Below, one piece after another: positions 35,858 to 44,292 of a stretch of 64,000 bases of DNA. The stretch spans positions 62,001-126,000 of the forward strand of contig NZ_BLAJ01000006.1 in the NCBI RefSeq assembly GCF_009176305.1, in the 5' to 3' direction. Source of the DNA: Martinezella dioscoreae. Its GTDB lineage: Bacteria; Pseudomonadota; Alphaproteobacteria; Rhizobiales; Rhizobiaceae. Both the position numbers and the translations under genes were made by a program. Under the pieces are notes generated by a model. That model ran no database searches. It saw only the letters and a list, made by a program, of their open reading frames with translations, and was not told the origin of the DNA. Within the stretch, counting starts at the first letter, position 1. Every line of letters starts with the position of its first letter.

Positions 35858-37126
35858 CTATCGAATATTGGCCGGCATTCTTGCCGCCGACATCAGTGGC
35901 TGCGCGACCTGGTCAAGTAGTTGGCCGGCATTTTGTTCCTCTCCCAGTGATAACGTTAACAATTGGGCAATGCGCGGCTGAGCGAGCTGAAGGGCGAGGT
36001 TGCGGGCCGCGGTATAGGCGGCGATCTCGTAGTGCTCGACGCGCAGGGCGGCGCCAATAAGCGCAAGATCCGCCGGCGCGTCGTCCTTCTTTTTTCCCTC
36101 CGACATCACTTCCTCACCCTCTTCCACTAATCCCATCATCCCCTTGCAGGGCTTCGCCCTTGCGGATGATCCCAGGATGCGCAGACATTCGTTCAGGCGC
36201 TCCACCTGAGTTTCGGTCTCGGCCAGATGTTTTTCCAACAGAGTCTGCAGCTGTACTGAGCGTGCACTCTTCTGCATTTTGGGAAGCGCCTTCACCAACT
36301 GCTTCTCCGCATGCAAGAGATCTCGTAGTTCATCGAGAAGCACGGCTTCAATCGCCTCTGATGCTTCTGGCGGGGCGCTGCGGGCCGCGATCTTCGTGGC
36401 TTTGTCCGGGGCGCCTCTCAAGTCTTGAAAGGCCGGAGCTTCGACAAACTTCCACGGCTCGCCCTCGTTCCAGGGGCCGCGCGTGTCTACCTCGCCAAGA
36501 TCGCCTTCCCCGGTCGAATCGTTGAAGAACTGATCAACCAGCCCGGCCGTGGGCGCAATCCTGCCGACGCTGAGCGGCGGCTTTCCCATGCTTTCGAGCG
36601 CAAGCTGGAATGCCCGCATGTGAGTGATTTCCCTGGTCATCAAGAATTGAAGAGCGTCCTTCGTTCCGGGATCGCGACAAAAATCGATCAGGCGCTCGTA
36701 AACGATCTTGGCGCGCGCTTCCGCGGCAATATTGCTTCGGAGGTCGACATCGAGTTCGCCTGTGATCTTCAGATAATCGGCTGTCCACGGATTACCCATC
36801 GAGTTAAACAGGTTCACGCCACCACCTCCAGCGATAGCGATCAGAGGATCGGCCTCGGCTTCTTCGCGCACTGACTTCAGTGGCTTGAGGTGCATTCTTG
36901 CGAGCGTACCGACAATTTCAAGGTGGCTGAGCTCCTCGGTGCCGATGTCCATCAACAGGTCCTTGCGACCAGCGTCTTCGCAGTTAAGGCCTTGGATCGA
37001 GTACTGCATCGCTGCGGCCAGTTCGCCGTTTGCCCCTCCAAACTGCTCCAGCAGCATGTTTCCGAACTTCGGGTCCGGTTCGTCCACACGAACGGTATAC
37101 ATAAGCTTCTTGACATGATGATACAC
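35858..37126 (-). CDS. Manganese catalase fused to a DUF892 (YciF-like) ferritin-like domain
   Basis: A 422-residue fusion. Residues 1 to about 250 are a manganese catalase, with dimanganese ligand candidates Glu35 (GANGELAAAMQY), Glu65 and His68 (EELSHLE), Glu144 (KIVYERL) and His169 (ITHMRAF). Residues about 258-415 are a four-helix DUF892 domain (LLDELRDLLHAEKQLVKALP then RVEHYEIAAY). The first part removes hydrogen peroxide without haem. The second is a stress-linked ferritin relative of unknown activity. Start is GTG 37126 with AAGGAGG nine bases upstream, and an EcfG-type promoter lies just before it. Confidence 0.92.
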   Translation of the reverse strand: MYHHVKKLMYTVRVDEPDPKFGNMLLEQFGGANGELAAAMQYSIQGLNCEDAGRKDLLMDIGTEELSHLEIVGTLARMHLKPLKSVREEAEADPLIAIAGGGGVNLFNSMGNPWTADYLKITGELDVDLRSNIAAEARAKIVYERLIDFCRDPGTKDALQFLMTREITHMRAFQLALESMGKPPLSVGRIAPTAGLVDQFFNDSTGEGDLGEVDTRGPWNEGEPWKFVEAPAFQDLRGAPDKATKIAARSAPPEASEAIEAVLLDELRDLLHAEKQLVKALPKMQKSARSVQLQTLLEKHLAETETQVERLNECLRILGSSARAKPCKGMMGLVEEGEEVMSEGKKKDDAPADLALIGAALRVEHYEIAAYTAARNLALQLAQPRIAQLLTLSLGEEQNAGQLLDQVAQPLMSAARMPANIR

Positions 37127-37155
37127 GGGCGGCGTCCTCCTTGGTTGCCGCGCTC

Positions 37156-37181
37156 GAACACCAGCGGCTGAGGTTTGTTCC
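37156..37181 (-). promoter_or_regulatory. EcfG-type promoter of manganese catalase gene
   Basis: On the minus strand GGAAC (37181-37177), 17 bases, then GTTC (37159-37156), about 30 bases before the GTG start. A short leader carries AAGGAGG. Confidence 0.65.
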
Positions 37182-37369
37182 GGCTCTCATCAAAAATGGC
37201 TGGCCAATGAACCAGGCGGAAGCAATCCGCGCGAACCTCTCTTGGCCGCTAGGTTTAATTCCGCCCATGTTCGTTGACCGAACTCAGAAATAATTGTCGG
37301 TAAGCATGCCAGCTATGCGAGCCCGGGAAAAAACGACCGGAAGTCGTTATTTTGAGCGATTGAGAGTCT

Positions 37370-37711
37370 TTAGCCCGTTAGGTGGTGGTCGATCTCTCCC
37401 GGGCGAAATTCACACGGATAGATGAGTGCCCGCTCGACATCGGCTTTGCTCAAGAGTTTTTCGATGACGCCAATGGCTGATTTGTTGGTAGCGACCACCT
37501 CCGGCTTCGCGATCGCAAAGATCACCGTAACGTTGTACTCCTGAACGAGATGGTCCGCCACCATCGGACCGCTTCTCCCGTCGCTCAAATGGACATCGAT
37601 CAGAGCTATATCGGCAATTGCGCCGAGGGCCTGCTCTTCATTGAAGCTTCTTGCGAGCCCGACAAGGGCATAACCGAGCGATGATATCGTATGCTCTAGA
37701 TCCGCCGCGAG
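37370..37711 (-). pseudogene. Response regulator, 5'-truncated
   Basis: An open frame without a start reads LAADLEHTISSLGYALVGLA, ADIALIDVHLSDGRSGPMVA (phospho-acceptor Asp kept) and VTVIFAIAKPEVVATNKSAI, ending after FRPGEIDHH. It parallels the intact regulator at 30885. The N-terminal strand with the acidic pair is missing and a stop lies just upstream at 37712. The conserved Lys region reads VIEKLLSK, also altered. Confidence 0.75.
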
Positions 37712-37736
37712 CTAGGAGGCGTGACGCAGGTTGCCG

Positions 37737-38572
37737 TCATACGTCGATCCGCGAAACTCGGCGATGAGGGTCGGCCATACGAAGGCCAGGTTCTTTCCCT
37801 TGAGCGGCACGGCAAGTCGGCTGGTTTTCAGGGTGTCGAGTGTCTTCCTGAGGTAGGCGGCATCCTTGGCATCGAAGCCGGTTCCCACCCACCGACATAG
37901 ATCCAGTCGCGTCCCTTGTGGCCGGCAACAAGAAGGCTTCCGATGCCCCGCGGGCGGAGGCTGATTGCTCATAGCCGACGATCATTAAGCTTTTGCTTTG
38001 CACACATTTGATCTTTATCCAGTCCCCAGTTCGCCCGCAGCGATAGGGTCGATCCCAGTGTTTCGCGATCATACGCTCGAGCACCCTGGAACAGGCCTTG
38101 GCGAGAAGTGCCGCGCCATCGCCTCGAATTCTTCGGAGCTGTATTGCGCCTGCGGCGCCATCGAGAGAATCCTCAGGCAGATGCCGGCGGACGGAAAGTT
38201 CCATTCCCGTGAGATCATGGCCGTTGAAATAAAGCGGATCGAAGGCAAAAATGACCGCTTCCGCCGGGGCTCGCTTGCCGCCGCGTCCGACGAGCGAGCG
38301 CTGCAACGCCCCAAAAGTCCGAGTACCCCTTGTTATCGAACACAATGGCCTCGCCATCGAGAATGGCGGTGTCGACATCCAGTTTCCGCGCGGCATTGGT
38401 GATAGCTGGAAAGTGATGGGTCCAATCGTGGCCTCCGCGTGTAATGACGCGCATACGTTTCCGCTCAATATGGACACATGGGCGATAGCCGTTTCACTTT
38501 AAGCGCCCGGTCAGGGCCTTCCGGCGGATCCGTCTTCAAGAGAGCGAGACACGGCTCGATACGGTCCGACAT
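37737..38572 (-). pseudogene. ATP-dependent DNA ligase (LigD ligase-domain type), multiply frameshifted
   Basis: Pieces in several frames follow the order of a LigD-type ligase: MSDRIEPCLALLKTDPPEGP at 38572, then RVITRGGHDWTHHFPAI, DTAILDGEAIVFDNKGYSDF, APAEAVIFAFDPLYFNGHDL, RTGDWIKIKC and GTGFDAKDAAYLRKTLDTL. The nucleotidyl Lys motif region reads ALKVKRLSP and is damaged. At least four frameshifts make it non-functional. It was a non-homologous end-joining ligase relative. Confidence 0.85.
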
Positions 38573-38760
38573 TTAGCCAAAGGGAAGATTTGGGCTGGGC
38601 AGGGTCACGGCGTTGGGCGGGCTTCGACCGGGCGACCCAGGCGAGCCGTGTTGCAGGGGCAACTCGGTCATGAGCGATCTTAAAAGTGAGTCTGGAAAAC
38701 GGTCACTTTTTATTCAGCGGGCATGAGTTTCGCGTTCGGCTCGGCCTTGTGTCGCGAAGC

Positions 38761-40230
38761 CTACGACTTCACCTGTCTAAACAGCCAATCTCTAGCAGCG
38801 TTGATGTAGAAAAACTTCCGCGCGGAACCCATGTGGTCGACACCCTTGAATGTGAGAAATGTAATGTTGCTGTCCTCATTCAGGTAACCGTTGATCTGAT
38901 TGCTCAGTACTTTCTGATTATTGACTGGGAATATAAGTGCTGGATCGAGCTGCTCGGCTGGCCGAGTTACTTTGGCACCCGCGTTTCTCCATACTGGCAC
39001 GCACTTCTCGTTCCAGGGTGTCGCCTTGTTGTCCTCGGTACCCGTGATAATCAGGACCTTCTGCTTGGCAAGCGCGACAACATCGCTAGGTCGCTGCTGG
39101 CCAGCGATTATGAGCCCGGCTGCAAAAGTCTCTGGATGTTTTGCCATCAGCCAGAGGGAACTCATCGCGCCCATCGACCATCCGGTGCAGTAGACCCTCT
39201 TTGGGTCGATCTTCAGCACCTTGTCTCTCCGGTCGTCTAAATTCGGGTTGCCGTAGTTCCATGTGTTGCTCAGCAGAGACTCGACCAGCCGATACGTATT
39301 TTCAACGTCGCAAGTGTGCTCCCAATAGTCGTTCATCGTGGTGCGCTCGTAGCGCGGCGTGATAACCACGCATTCATGTTTGTCTTGCTCCTCCGGTAAG
39401 GTCCATATGCTCGCGATGCACTGTTCAGTCAGCGTCTGAGCGCATGTGCCGTCGTAGCTCGTTCCCGAATGGGTGATAGCGAGGAGGAGAGGGTAGGCTT
39501 TGTTCTCGCCGCCTTTTTCCAGGAACGACTTCGGCAGATAGATACTATATTCGAGCCAAGCGGAACGCGTATCGTCCCACCACCAATGGTTCTGCTCCCA
39601 GGCGTCGACGCCGCGGATCACGACGCTGTTTCCGCGCCGGCCGGCATTCGTCCATACAGTTCCGGTTGCGGCGTAGACCGACCCGCCCACTGTTCTGACG
39701 TTCTTGGCCTGTGTCAGCGCGACCTTGTCGCTGTCTGCGGTTGGAAGGCTGAGGTCTGGGTTATGCTCGAATTCGGTGATAACGTACCGGCCGGCAACAC
39801 TCTTTTGGTCAGGACGCAGCGCCGGCTCTGCATTGGTATAGATGGTGGCGATCGCCCTTGGTTTGGCGGGGGCGGTCGTAGCGTTTTTGTCGGGTTCCCG
39901 CGGCATTCCCGGGAAAAATCCTTCGGCGGCCGGGAAGACAGCAGTAGCGTATGTGTCAGTCGTTAAACTGGCTGGATCGATATCGACGTCATATTCAACC
40001 GCAATTCCATAAACCTGTTCGCCACCGCCGGTGACTTCGCAGAGTGCATAAATGTTCCGAAGACCTGGACCCTTGTGGCTATTTGATCTCCCGAAGTTGT
40101 CTGGTGCGGCCGCCGCGAAGCCGTTTCCAACCTCTGCGCGGGCCTCCCTGCCTCCGAGACCTATTACGGAGGCGGCGCCGGCCAAGGCCGTCCCAATTGC
40201 AACAAAATCCCGTCTCGATAGATTGGCCAT
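38761..40230 (-). CDS. Tat-exported alpha/beta-hydrolase (esterase)
   Basis: A 489-residue secreted hydrolase. The N-terminus MANLSRRDFVAIGTALAGAA is a twin-arginine signal. Residues about 50-220 form a beta-rich N-terminal domain of the kind seen before the catalytic domain in some exported esterases. The catalytic domain has GWSMG (nucleophile Ser), ITGTEDN (Asp) and GVDHMGS (His). It acts in the periplasm or outside. The substrate is unknown; polyester or aryl-ester cleavage is possible. It lies upstream of a broken membrane-protein gene. Confidence 0.85.
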   Translation of the reverse strand: MANLSRRDFVAIGTALAGAASVIGLGGREARAEVGNGFAAAAPDNFGRSNSHKGPGLRNIYALCEVTGGGEQVYGIAVEYDVDIDPASLTTDTYATAVFPAAEGFFPGMPREPDKNATTAPAKPRAIATIYTNAEPALRPDQKSVAGRYVITEFEHNPDLSLPTADSDKVALTQAKNVRTVGGSVYAATGTVWTNAGRRGNSVVIRGVDAWEQNHWWWDDTRSAWLEYSIYLPKSFLEKGGENKAYPLLLAITHSGTSYDGTCAQTLTEQCIASIWTLPEEQDKHECVVITPRYERTTMNDYWEHTCDVENTYRLVESLLSNTWNYGNPNLDDRRDKVLKIDPKRVYCTGWSMGAMSSLWLMAKHPETFAAGLIIAGQQRPSDVVALAKQKVLIITGTEDNKATPWNEKCVPVWRNAGAKVTRPAEQLDPALIFPVNNQKVLSNQINGYLNEDSNITFLTFKGVDHMGSARKFFYINAARDWLFRQVKS

Positions 40231-40248
40231 GAGAGTCTCCTCTTGATG

Positions 40249-40974
40249 TCAGGCTGGGGCGTCTTGGGACACGCGGGCCGAGTTGTCGGTTTCGATGACA
40301 TAGAAATAGATGAGCATGCCCACGAAAATCACTCCCGTGAGAAGCGTGCTGGGGATCAGGTCGACTTTGTGGGCAAGCGCATCGCCCGCGCCTGGCCGCC
40401 AGTGCGAATAAGGGCTAGTGTCGTCCAGTAGGGTATTGCCTCGCTTAGTTTGCCGTCCTGCCTCCAAAGGGTCGTTGCAAGCGCGACCAGGGCAAAGAGC
40501 ACGACGGCGGTACCGATCGGCGTGAAACCAAGTCTGAATGATACTGCGTCTCCCCCGATCGTGCCCAGTACACCCGCCAACCATTGTAATCCAGTACATC
40601 GGGTTGACGCCTACCGACGTAGCTCCCGAACGCAGCCAATAGGCTCGATAAAGAAGCACGCTCACAACATAGAAACCTAGGACAACAGCCGCGGATATAG
40701 AGAAATCGATCTTGTGGTCGTGGAATGCGTCGCCGATGGTCGGCGCGCCGGCGCGAATTATGATGATTGCGGCCCAGAAGAAGAGCGCTGTTTTGCGGGG
40801 GCTCGCATGCTCGGCCATGAATACTAGAAGCAGAGCGCCGATGATCCAGGGAAGCCCGGTCACATGCCCAAGGCCAAGACCGTCGGACATAACATCCCCG
40901 GTGTTGGTTCCGAAGGTACTGGCTGGCACCAGCGTAAGCCAGTATCGGGCGTTGAGTTTGGGCAGTGTATGCAT
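40249..40974 (-). pseudogene. Multi-pass membrane protein (COG4705-like) with two frameshifts
   Basis: The frame from ATG 40974 reads ARYWLTLVPASTFGTNTGDV and three more YW...GD repeat units, like the uncharacterised COG4705 membrane proteins. After YWITMV one extra base shifts the frame near 40580. The expected residues GVLGTIGGDAVSFRLGF continue in a second frame to about 40380, after which the first frame resumes with GDALAHKVDLIPS to the stop. The shifts compensate, so recent damage or sequencing error are both possible. Confidence 0.65.
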
Positions 40975-41011
40975 GACAGGCGCCGTCTCTTCGTCTGGAC
41001 AACAGTGCAAT

Positions 41012-41031
41012 TTATAGGTACTTATAGGTAC
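41012..41031. promoter_or_regulatory. Tandem 10-base repeat, TetR operator candidate
   Basis: TTATAGGTAC occurs twice head to tail between the membrane-protein gene and the tetR gene, followed by C to complete GGTACC. The period is one helical turn, so a dimeric repressor could bind both on one face. The adjacent TetR protein is the likely ligand. Confidence 0.55.
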
Positions 41032-41074
41032 CATAATTGTGGCGAACGTTCGACGGGTAACGAGGAGAGGCTTC

Positions 41075-41731
41075 TTGAGCGATGGCACCGACCAGCCTCC
41101 AACTCGTAAGAAACGAGGTCGCCCGCCAACGATGGCGCCAGAGGCGCGTCGCGCTCTCGTTGTCGATGCGGCCTACACGGTTTTTCTAGAAAACGGCTTT
41201 GCGGGGACGACCACCGAGATGGTCGCGTCCAAAGCGAGCATATCGAAGCGATCCATCTATGAGCACTTCGCGGGCAAGATCGAGCTGTTCGGGGCAGTAG
41301 TGTTGAACAACCGCCATCTGCTCATCGATCTGCCACGCCCATCCGACGAAGGCCTTCCGATGATCGACAAGCTTGTGAAGGTGTTCCGCCTCGATTTGGA
41401 CAGCCGACGCGACCAGGAACGGGAAGCGCTGCTGAACCTCATCTTGCGAGAGTCCGTCCTCTTTCCCGAGTTGGCGGACTATCTTTACGGGCAAAACATA
41501 CTCCGGACGCGTGAAGACCTAATCGAATGGCTGGAGGCCGAGCGTGATCGTGGTGCCATAGAGCTGAATGATGTTGTGCTGTGCGCCGGCATGCTGATGG
41601 ACATCGCCTTTGGAGCGCTGCTGCCCAGAAGGCGACAACAGGGCGACGAAGCAAGAGACCAGCGGAAGCAGGAGATTCGTCAGCGCTTTCAGATATTTCT
41701 CAGAGGCATCGCGCATTACGCCGAGCGCTAA
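41075..41731 (+). CDS. TetR/AcrR family regulator
   Basis: A 218-residue regulator with an N-terminal helix-turn-helix (about residues 18-65; TTTEMVASKASISKRSIYEH is the recognition region) after a basic KKRGRPP arm, and an all-helical ligand domain. I prefer TTG 41075, preceded by GAGGAGAGG. An in-frame GTG at 41039 would add 12 residues. Divergent from the broken membrane-protein gene and the esterase, which it may control. Confidence 0.88.
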   Translation: MSDGTDQPPTRKKRGRPPTMAPEARRALVVDAAYTVFLENGFAGTTTEMVASKASISKRSIYEHFAGKIELFGAVVLNNRHLLIDLPRPSDEGLPMIDKLVKVFRLDLDSRRDQEREALLNLILRESVLFPELADYLYGQNILRTREDLIEWLEAERDRGAIELNDVVLCAGMLMDIAFGALLPRRRQQGDEARDQRKQEIRQRFQIFLRGIAHYAER

Positions 41732-41948
41732 GTGGGCTTACCGGCGATGACCGCTACGGAATGATCGGTAATAGGCTGGGAAGGGTCGGCATTATAGCCT
41801 AATCACGCGGGACGTGGTCAGACTGTTTTCGGCGTGGGATATCCGACGACGTGGCCGTGACGCCGGCGCGTCGAGCAACCTACTTGCACGATCTCAAAAC
41901 GTCCTATTATATTCAACAGGCTGGTCTGCTCGATCTGGGAGACAAGGG

Positions 41949-42182
41949 ATGATCCCACTGACGAAATTGAAGCCGAGCGCTTTCTATTGGGCGACGCGGA
42001 AAGACGATCGGGAGGAAGGAGCGCAGATTGTTCAAGTGTCCACAATATTTGGTGAGGACCCAGAATATTGGACCGTTGCTTGTCTGGGCTCGGACGAGCA
42101 TCGCATGCCTGCAGATTTCGAATTCATTGTCAGGATTGTTCCACCGGGTTCCAAACTCGCGATTGATTTGGCCGCGCAGTGA
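41949..42182 (+). CDS. Small conserved hypothetical protein
   Basis: A 77-residue soluble protein beginning MIPLTKLKPSAFYWATRKDD and ending FIVRIVPPGSKLAIDLAAQ. GGGAG precedes the ATG. Codon use looks coding and a strong terminator follows 73 bases after the stop. No family recognised. The 217-base gap before it holds nothing recognised. Confidence 0.6.
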   Translation: MIPLTKLKPSAFYWATRKDDREEGAQIVQVSTIFGEDPEYWTVACLGSDEHRMPADFEFIVRIVPPGSKLAIDLAAQ

Positions 42183-42255
42183 TTACATTCGCATCTCTTT
42201 CGCCAGCCGCGACTTAGATCTCTTCGCCGCCGCGCGCATTTTTCCCAGCCCAACT

Positions 42256-42281
42256 CCCGGACCTTGTTTCCGGGGTTTTTT
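42256..42281 (+). terminator. Rho-independent terminator
   Basis: CCCGGA (42256-42261) and TCCGGG (42269-42274) form a perfect stem with a seven-base loop, then GTTTTTT. Confidence 0.8.
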
Positions 42282-42395
42282 ATTTCGATAATAAACCTCC
42301 ACCTGCGGCGGAGGGCTGGACGAGTTCTACACGGTATTTGAGAGACCTCCTGCTTGAACCGCTGGGGTGGCCCAGACTTCGAACAAGGAGGTTTT

Positions 42396-42524
42396 ATGGA
42401 TGAGCAGACGCTCTCGCATGCGCTGCTTTCCCAGATCGGCACTAATCATGCTGTACACCATCGAACGGAAGAAGGTCGGGGTTTATCAACTATTATGAAT
42501 CCTTCACCTTCATTCCGAATGTGA
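42396..42524 (+). CDS. 42-residue reading frame with strong ribosome site
   Basis: ATG 42396 follows AAGGAGG by four bases. The product starts MDEQTLSHALLSQIGTNHAV and ends PSFRM. No family recognised. It may be a real small protein or the damaged start of a longer gene. Confidence 0.35.
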   Translation: MDEQTLSHALLSQIGTNHAVHHRTEEGRGLSTIMNPSPSFRM

Positions 42525-43138
42525 GAGGTGAGATCGGAAAGTGGCAAGAAAGAGATGACGCTGCACGGCAACATTGCCTCGTTCCGGAGCATCTTCATTC
42601 GAGATCGATACGCGCATCATCGTGTTCTCCCATATCGATGATAAAGGACATTATCATGCATTTCAGGGAGCTGGTGAACGGCCAAATGGTCGTGCGTTCG
42701 AATCTCATCATCTCCTTCAGCCGCAAAAAGCGATCGGCCAACGACATCTCTTGGTAGCAGGCGCTCTCAAGACCATAATGCGGGGGAAGGCGGGAATGAT
42801 CAGTACTTCAGAGGTTGTGAATACACGCACGGCGATATTTGCCCGATTAGAAAATCCAATCGCGTAAACGGTTGGGCTGCCCGTCTCCTTGATCGACACA
42901 TCGCATGATTTTCGAAATTCAATTCGCTCTGATGATTCGTATTTCAGGCGCTAAGCGGCCCGAATGAGGCTGTTCAGAGAGCCGTCAAAGAGGTGCTGAA
43001 CTCCTATTCGGTTGCCATTTGGACACAATGGTAAACAACCGAACTGTCACAATTCACTATTTGTTAGGTCCGGATATTGCCTCCCGCCTTCTGGTTGATA
43101 TTTCTGCCTTGCTTCTAACATCCGAAGGAGATTCCGGA
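42525..43138. other. Gap, nothing firmly recognised
   Basis: Frames here lack ribosome sites and motifs. The last 120 bases are an open extension of the next gene's frame but lie before its ribosome site and signal peptide. Confidence 0.4.
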
Positions 43139-44281
43139 ATGCGGAAATGGGCGGCGATTTTACCCTTGGTTGCACTCAGCGCCTGCGCGGGACCATCCGA
43201 TGGACCGAGCGCCCTCAATATTCGCAACGCAAGGATGCCCGATACCCAGCGGGAGATTCCGGTCGTGCCGCTCTCGGAGGCTCCGATGGGTGCGCAGATC
43301 GTCGCATCGTCCCATGCGTACACGGATCAGGGATTGGCAAGCCTACGCTCGGGCGGCGTTTCGGATGCACGCCTGCGGCCGGGCGACGTGTTCGACGTAA
43401 CGGTGCTGGATACCGGCGAGGACGGATTGCTGTCCGCCACCCAAAGCAAGTCCCTCAATCTCGGCCGCTTCACCGTCGATTCTCGCGGTTTCGTCACCAT
43501 GCCATACGTCGGCAAGCAGCGCGTCATCGATTCCACGCCGGAAGGCCTGCAGTCGAAGATCGTCACCGCCCTCAAAGGCTCCTCGGTCAATCCTCAGGCT
43601 GTCGTGACGGTCGTCGACAAGCCGTCCAGCGCCGTAACAGTCGATGGCAAGGTGCGCTCCGCCGGCCGCTTCCCGTTGACAGCCCGTGGGGAGCGCGTGC
43701 TTGACGTTCTTGCGCTCGCCGGCGGCGCATCGTCCGCGCCGGCCAACACGACGGTGACGCTGACGCGCGGTTCGCAAAGAGCAAGCGCGCCTCTGGATCG
43801 CATCCTTCAGGATAGCAAGCAGAACGTGCGCCTCCTGCCTGGCGATCAACTGTTCGTCAGTGGCTCTTTGCAGACGTTCACGGCGCTCGGCGCCTTCAAG
43901 AGCGTCGGCGAGTTCCCACTTGAGCCTGGCCAGACCACCTTGGCGCAGGCGCTCGCCCGTGCCGGCGGCCTGCTCGATGACCGCGCGGACTCCCGCAACT
44001 TCTTTCTTTTCCGAAACCAGAAGGTCTATTCGCAGGCTGCGTCGAGTCCAGGCAAGAGCGCCATTGCTCCGACCGTTGTTTCGGTCAAGCCGGTCATCTA
44101 CAGCGTCAATCTTAAGCAGGTATCGAATTTTGTGCTGATGCAGCAGTTCAAGATGCAGGATGGCGACACGATCTTCGCGAGCAATGCGGACACGGTCGAT
44201 TTTGCCAAGCTGTTGACCGTTTATCAGAAGAGCGCGCCCACGGCCGCGGCCCCGCTTCCAGGTAGTTCCTCCTCGAATTGA
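43139..44281 (+). CDS. Polysaccharide export lipoprotein (Wza/OMA family)
   Basis: A 380-residue outer-membrane lipoprotein. The signal peptide MRKWAAILPLVALSAC ends in a lipobox (LSAC). The polysaccharide export domain covers about 80-180 (LRPGDVFDVTVLDTGEDGL, GFVTMPYVGKQRV). SLBB-type repeats follow (VRSAGRFPLTARGERVLDVL; FKSVGEFPLEPGQT). AAGGAG lies eight bases before ATG 43139. It would form the outer-membrane channel for capsule or exopolysaccharide, but no other export genes accompany it. It ends 11 bases from the convergent T6SS operon. Confidence 0.9.
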   Translation: MRKWAAILPLVALSACAGPSDGPSALNIRNARMPDTQREIPVVPLSEAPMGAQIVASSHAYTDQGLASLRSGGVSDARLRPGDVFDVTVLDTGEDGLLSATQSKSLNLGRFTVDSRGFVTMPYVGKQRVIDSTPEGLQSKIVTALKGSSVNPQAVVTVVDKPSSAVTVDGKVRSAGRFPLTARGERVLDVLALAGGASSAPANTTVTLTRGSQRASAPLDRILQDSKQNVRLLPGDQLFVSGSLQTFTALGAFKSVGEFPLEPGQTTLAQALARAGGLLDDRADSRNFFLFRNQKVYSQAASSPGKSAIAPTVVSVKPVIYSVNLKQVSNFVLMQQFKMQDGDTIFASNADTVDFAKLLTVYQKSAPTAAAPLPGSSSSN

Positions 44282-44292
44282 CAGGGCTGAAA

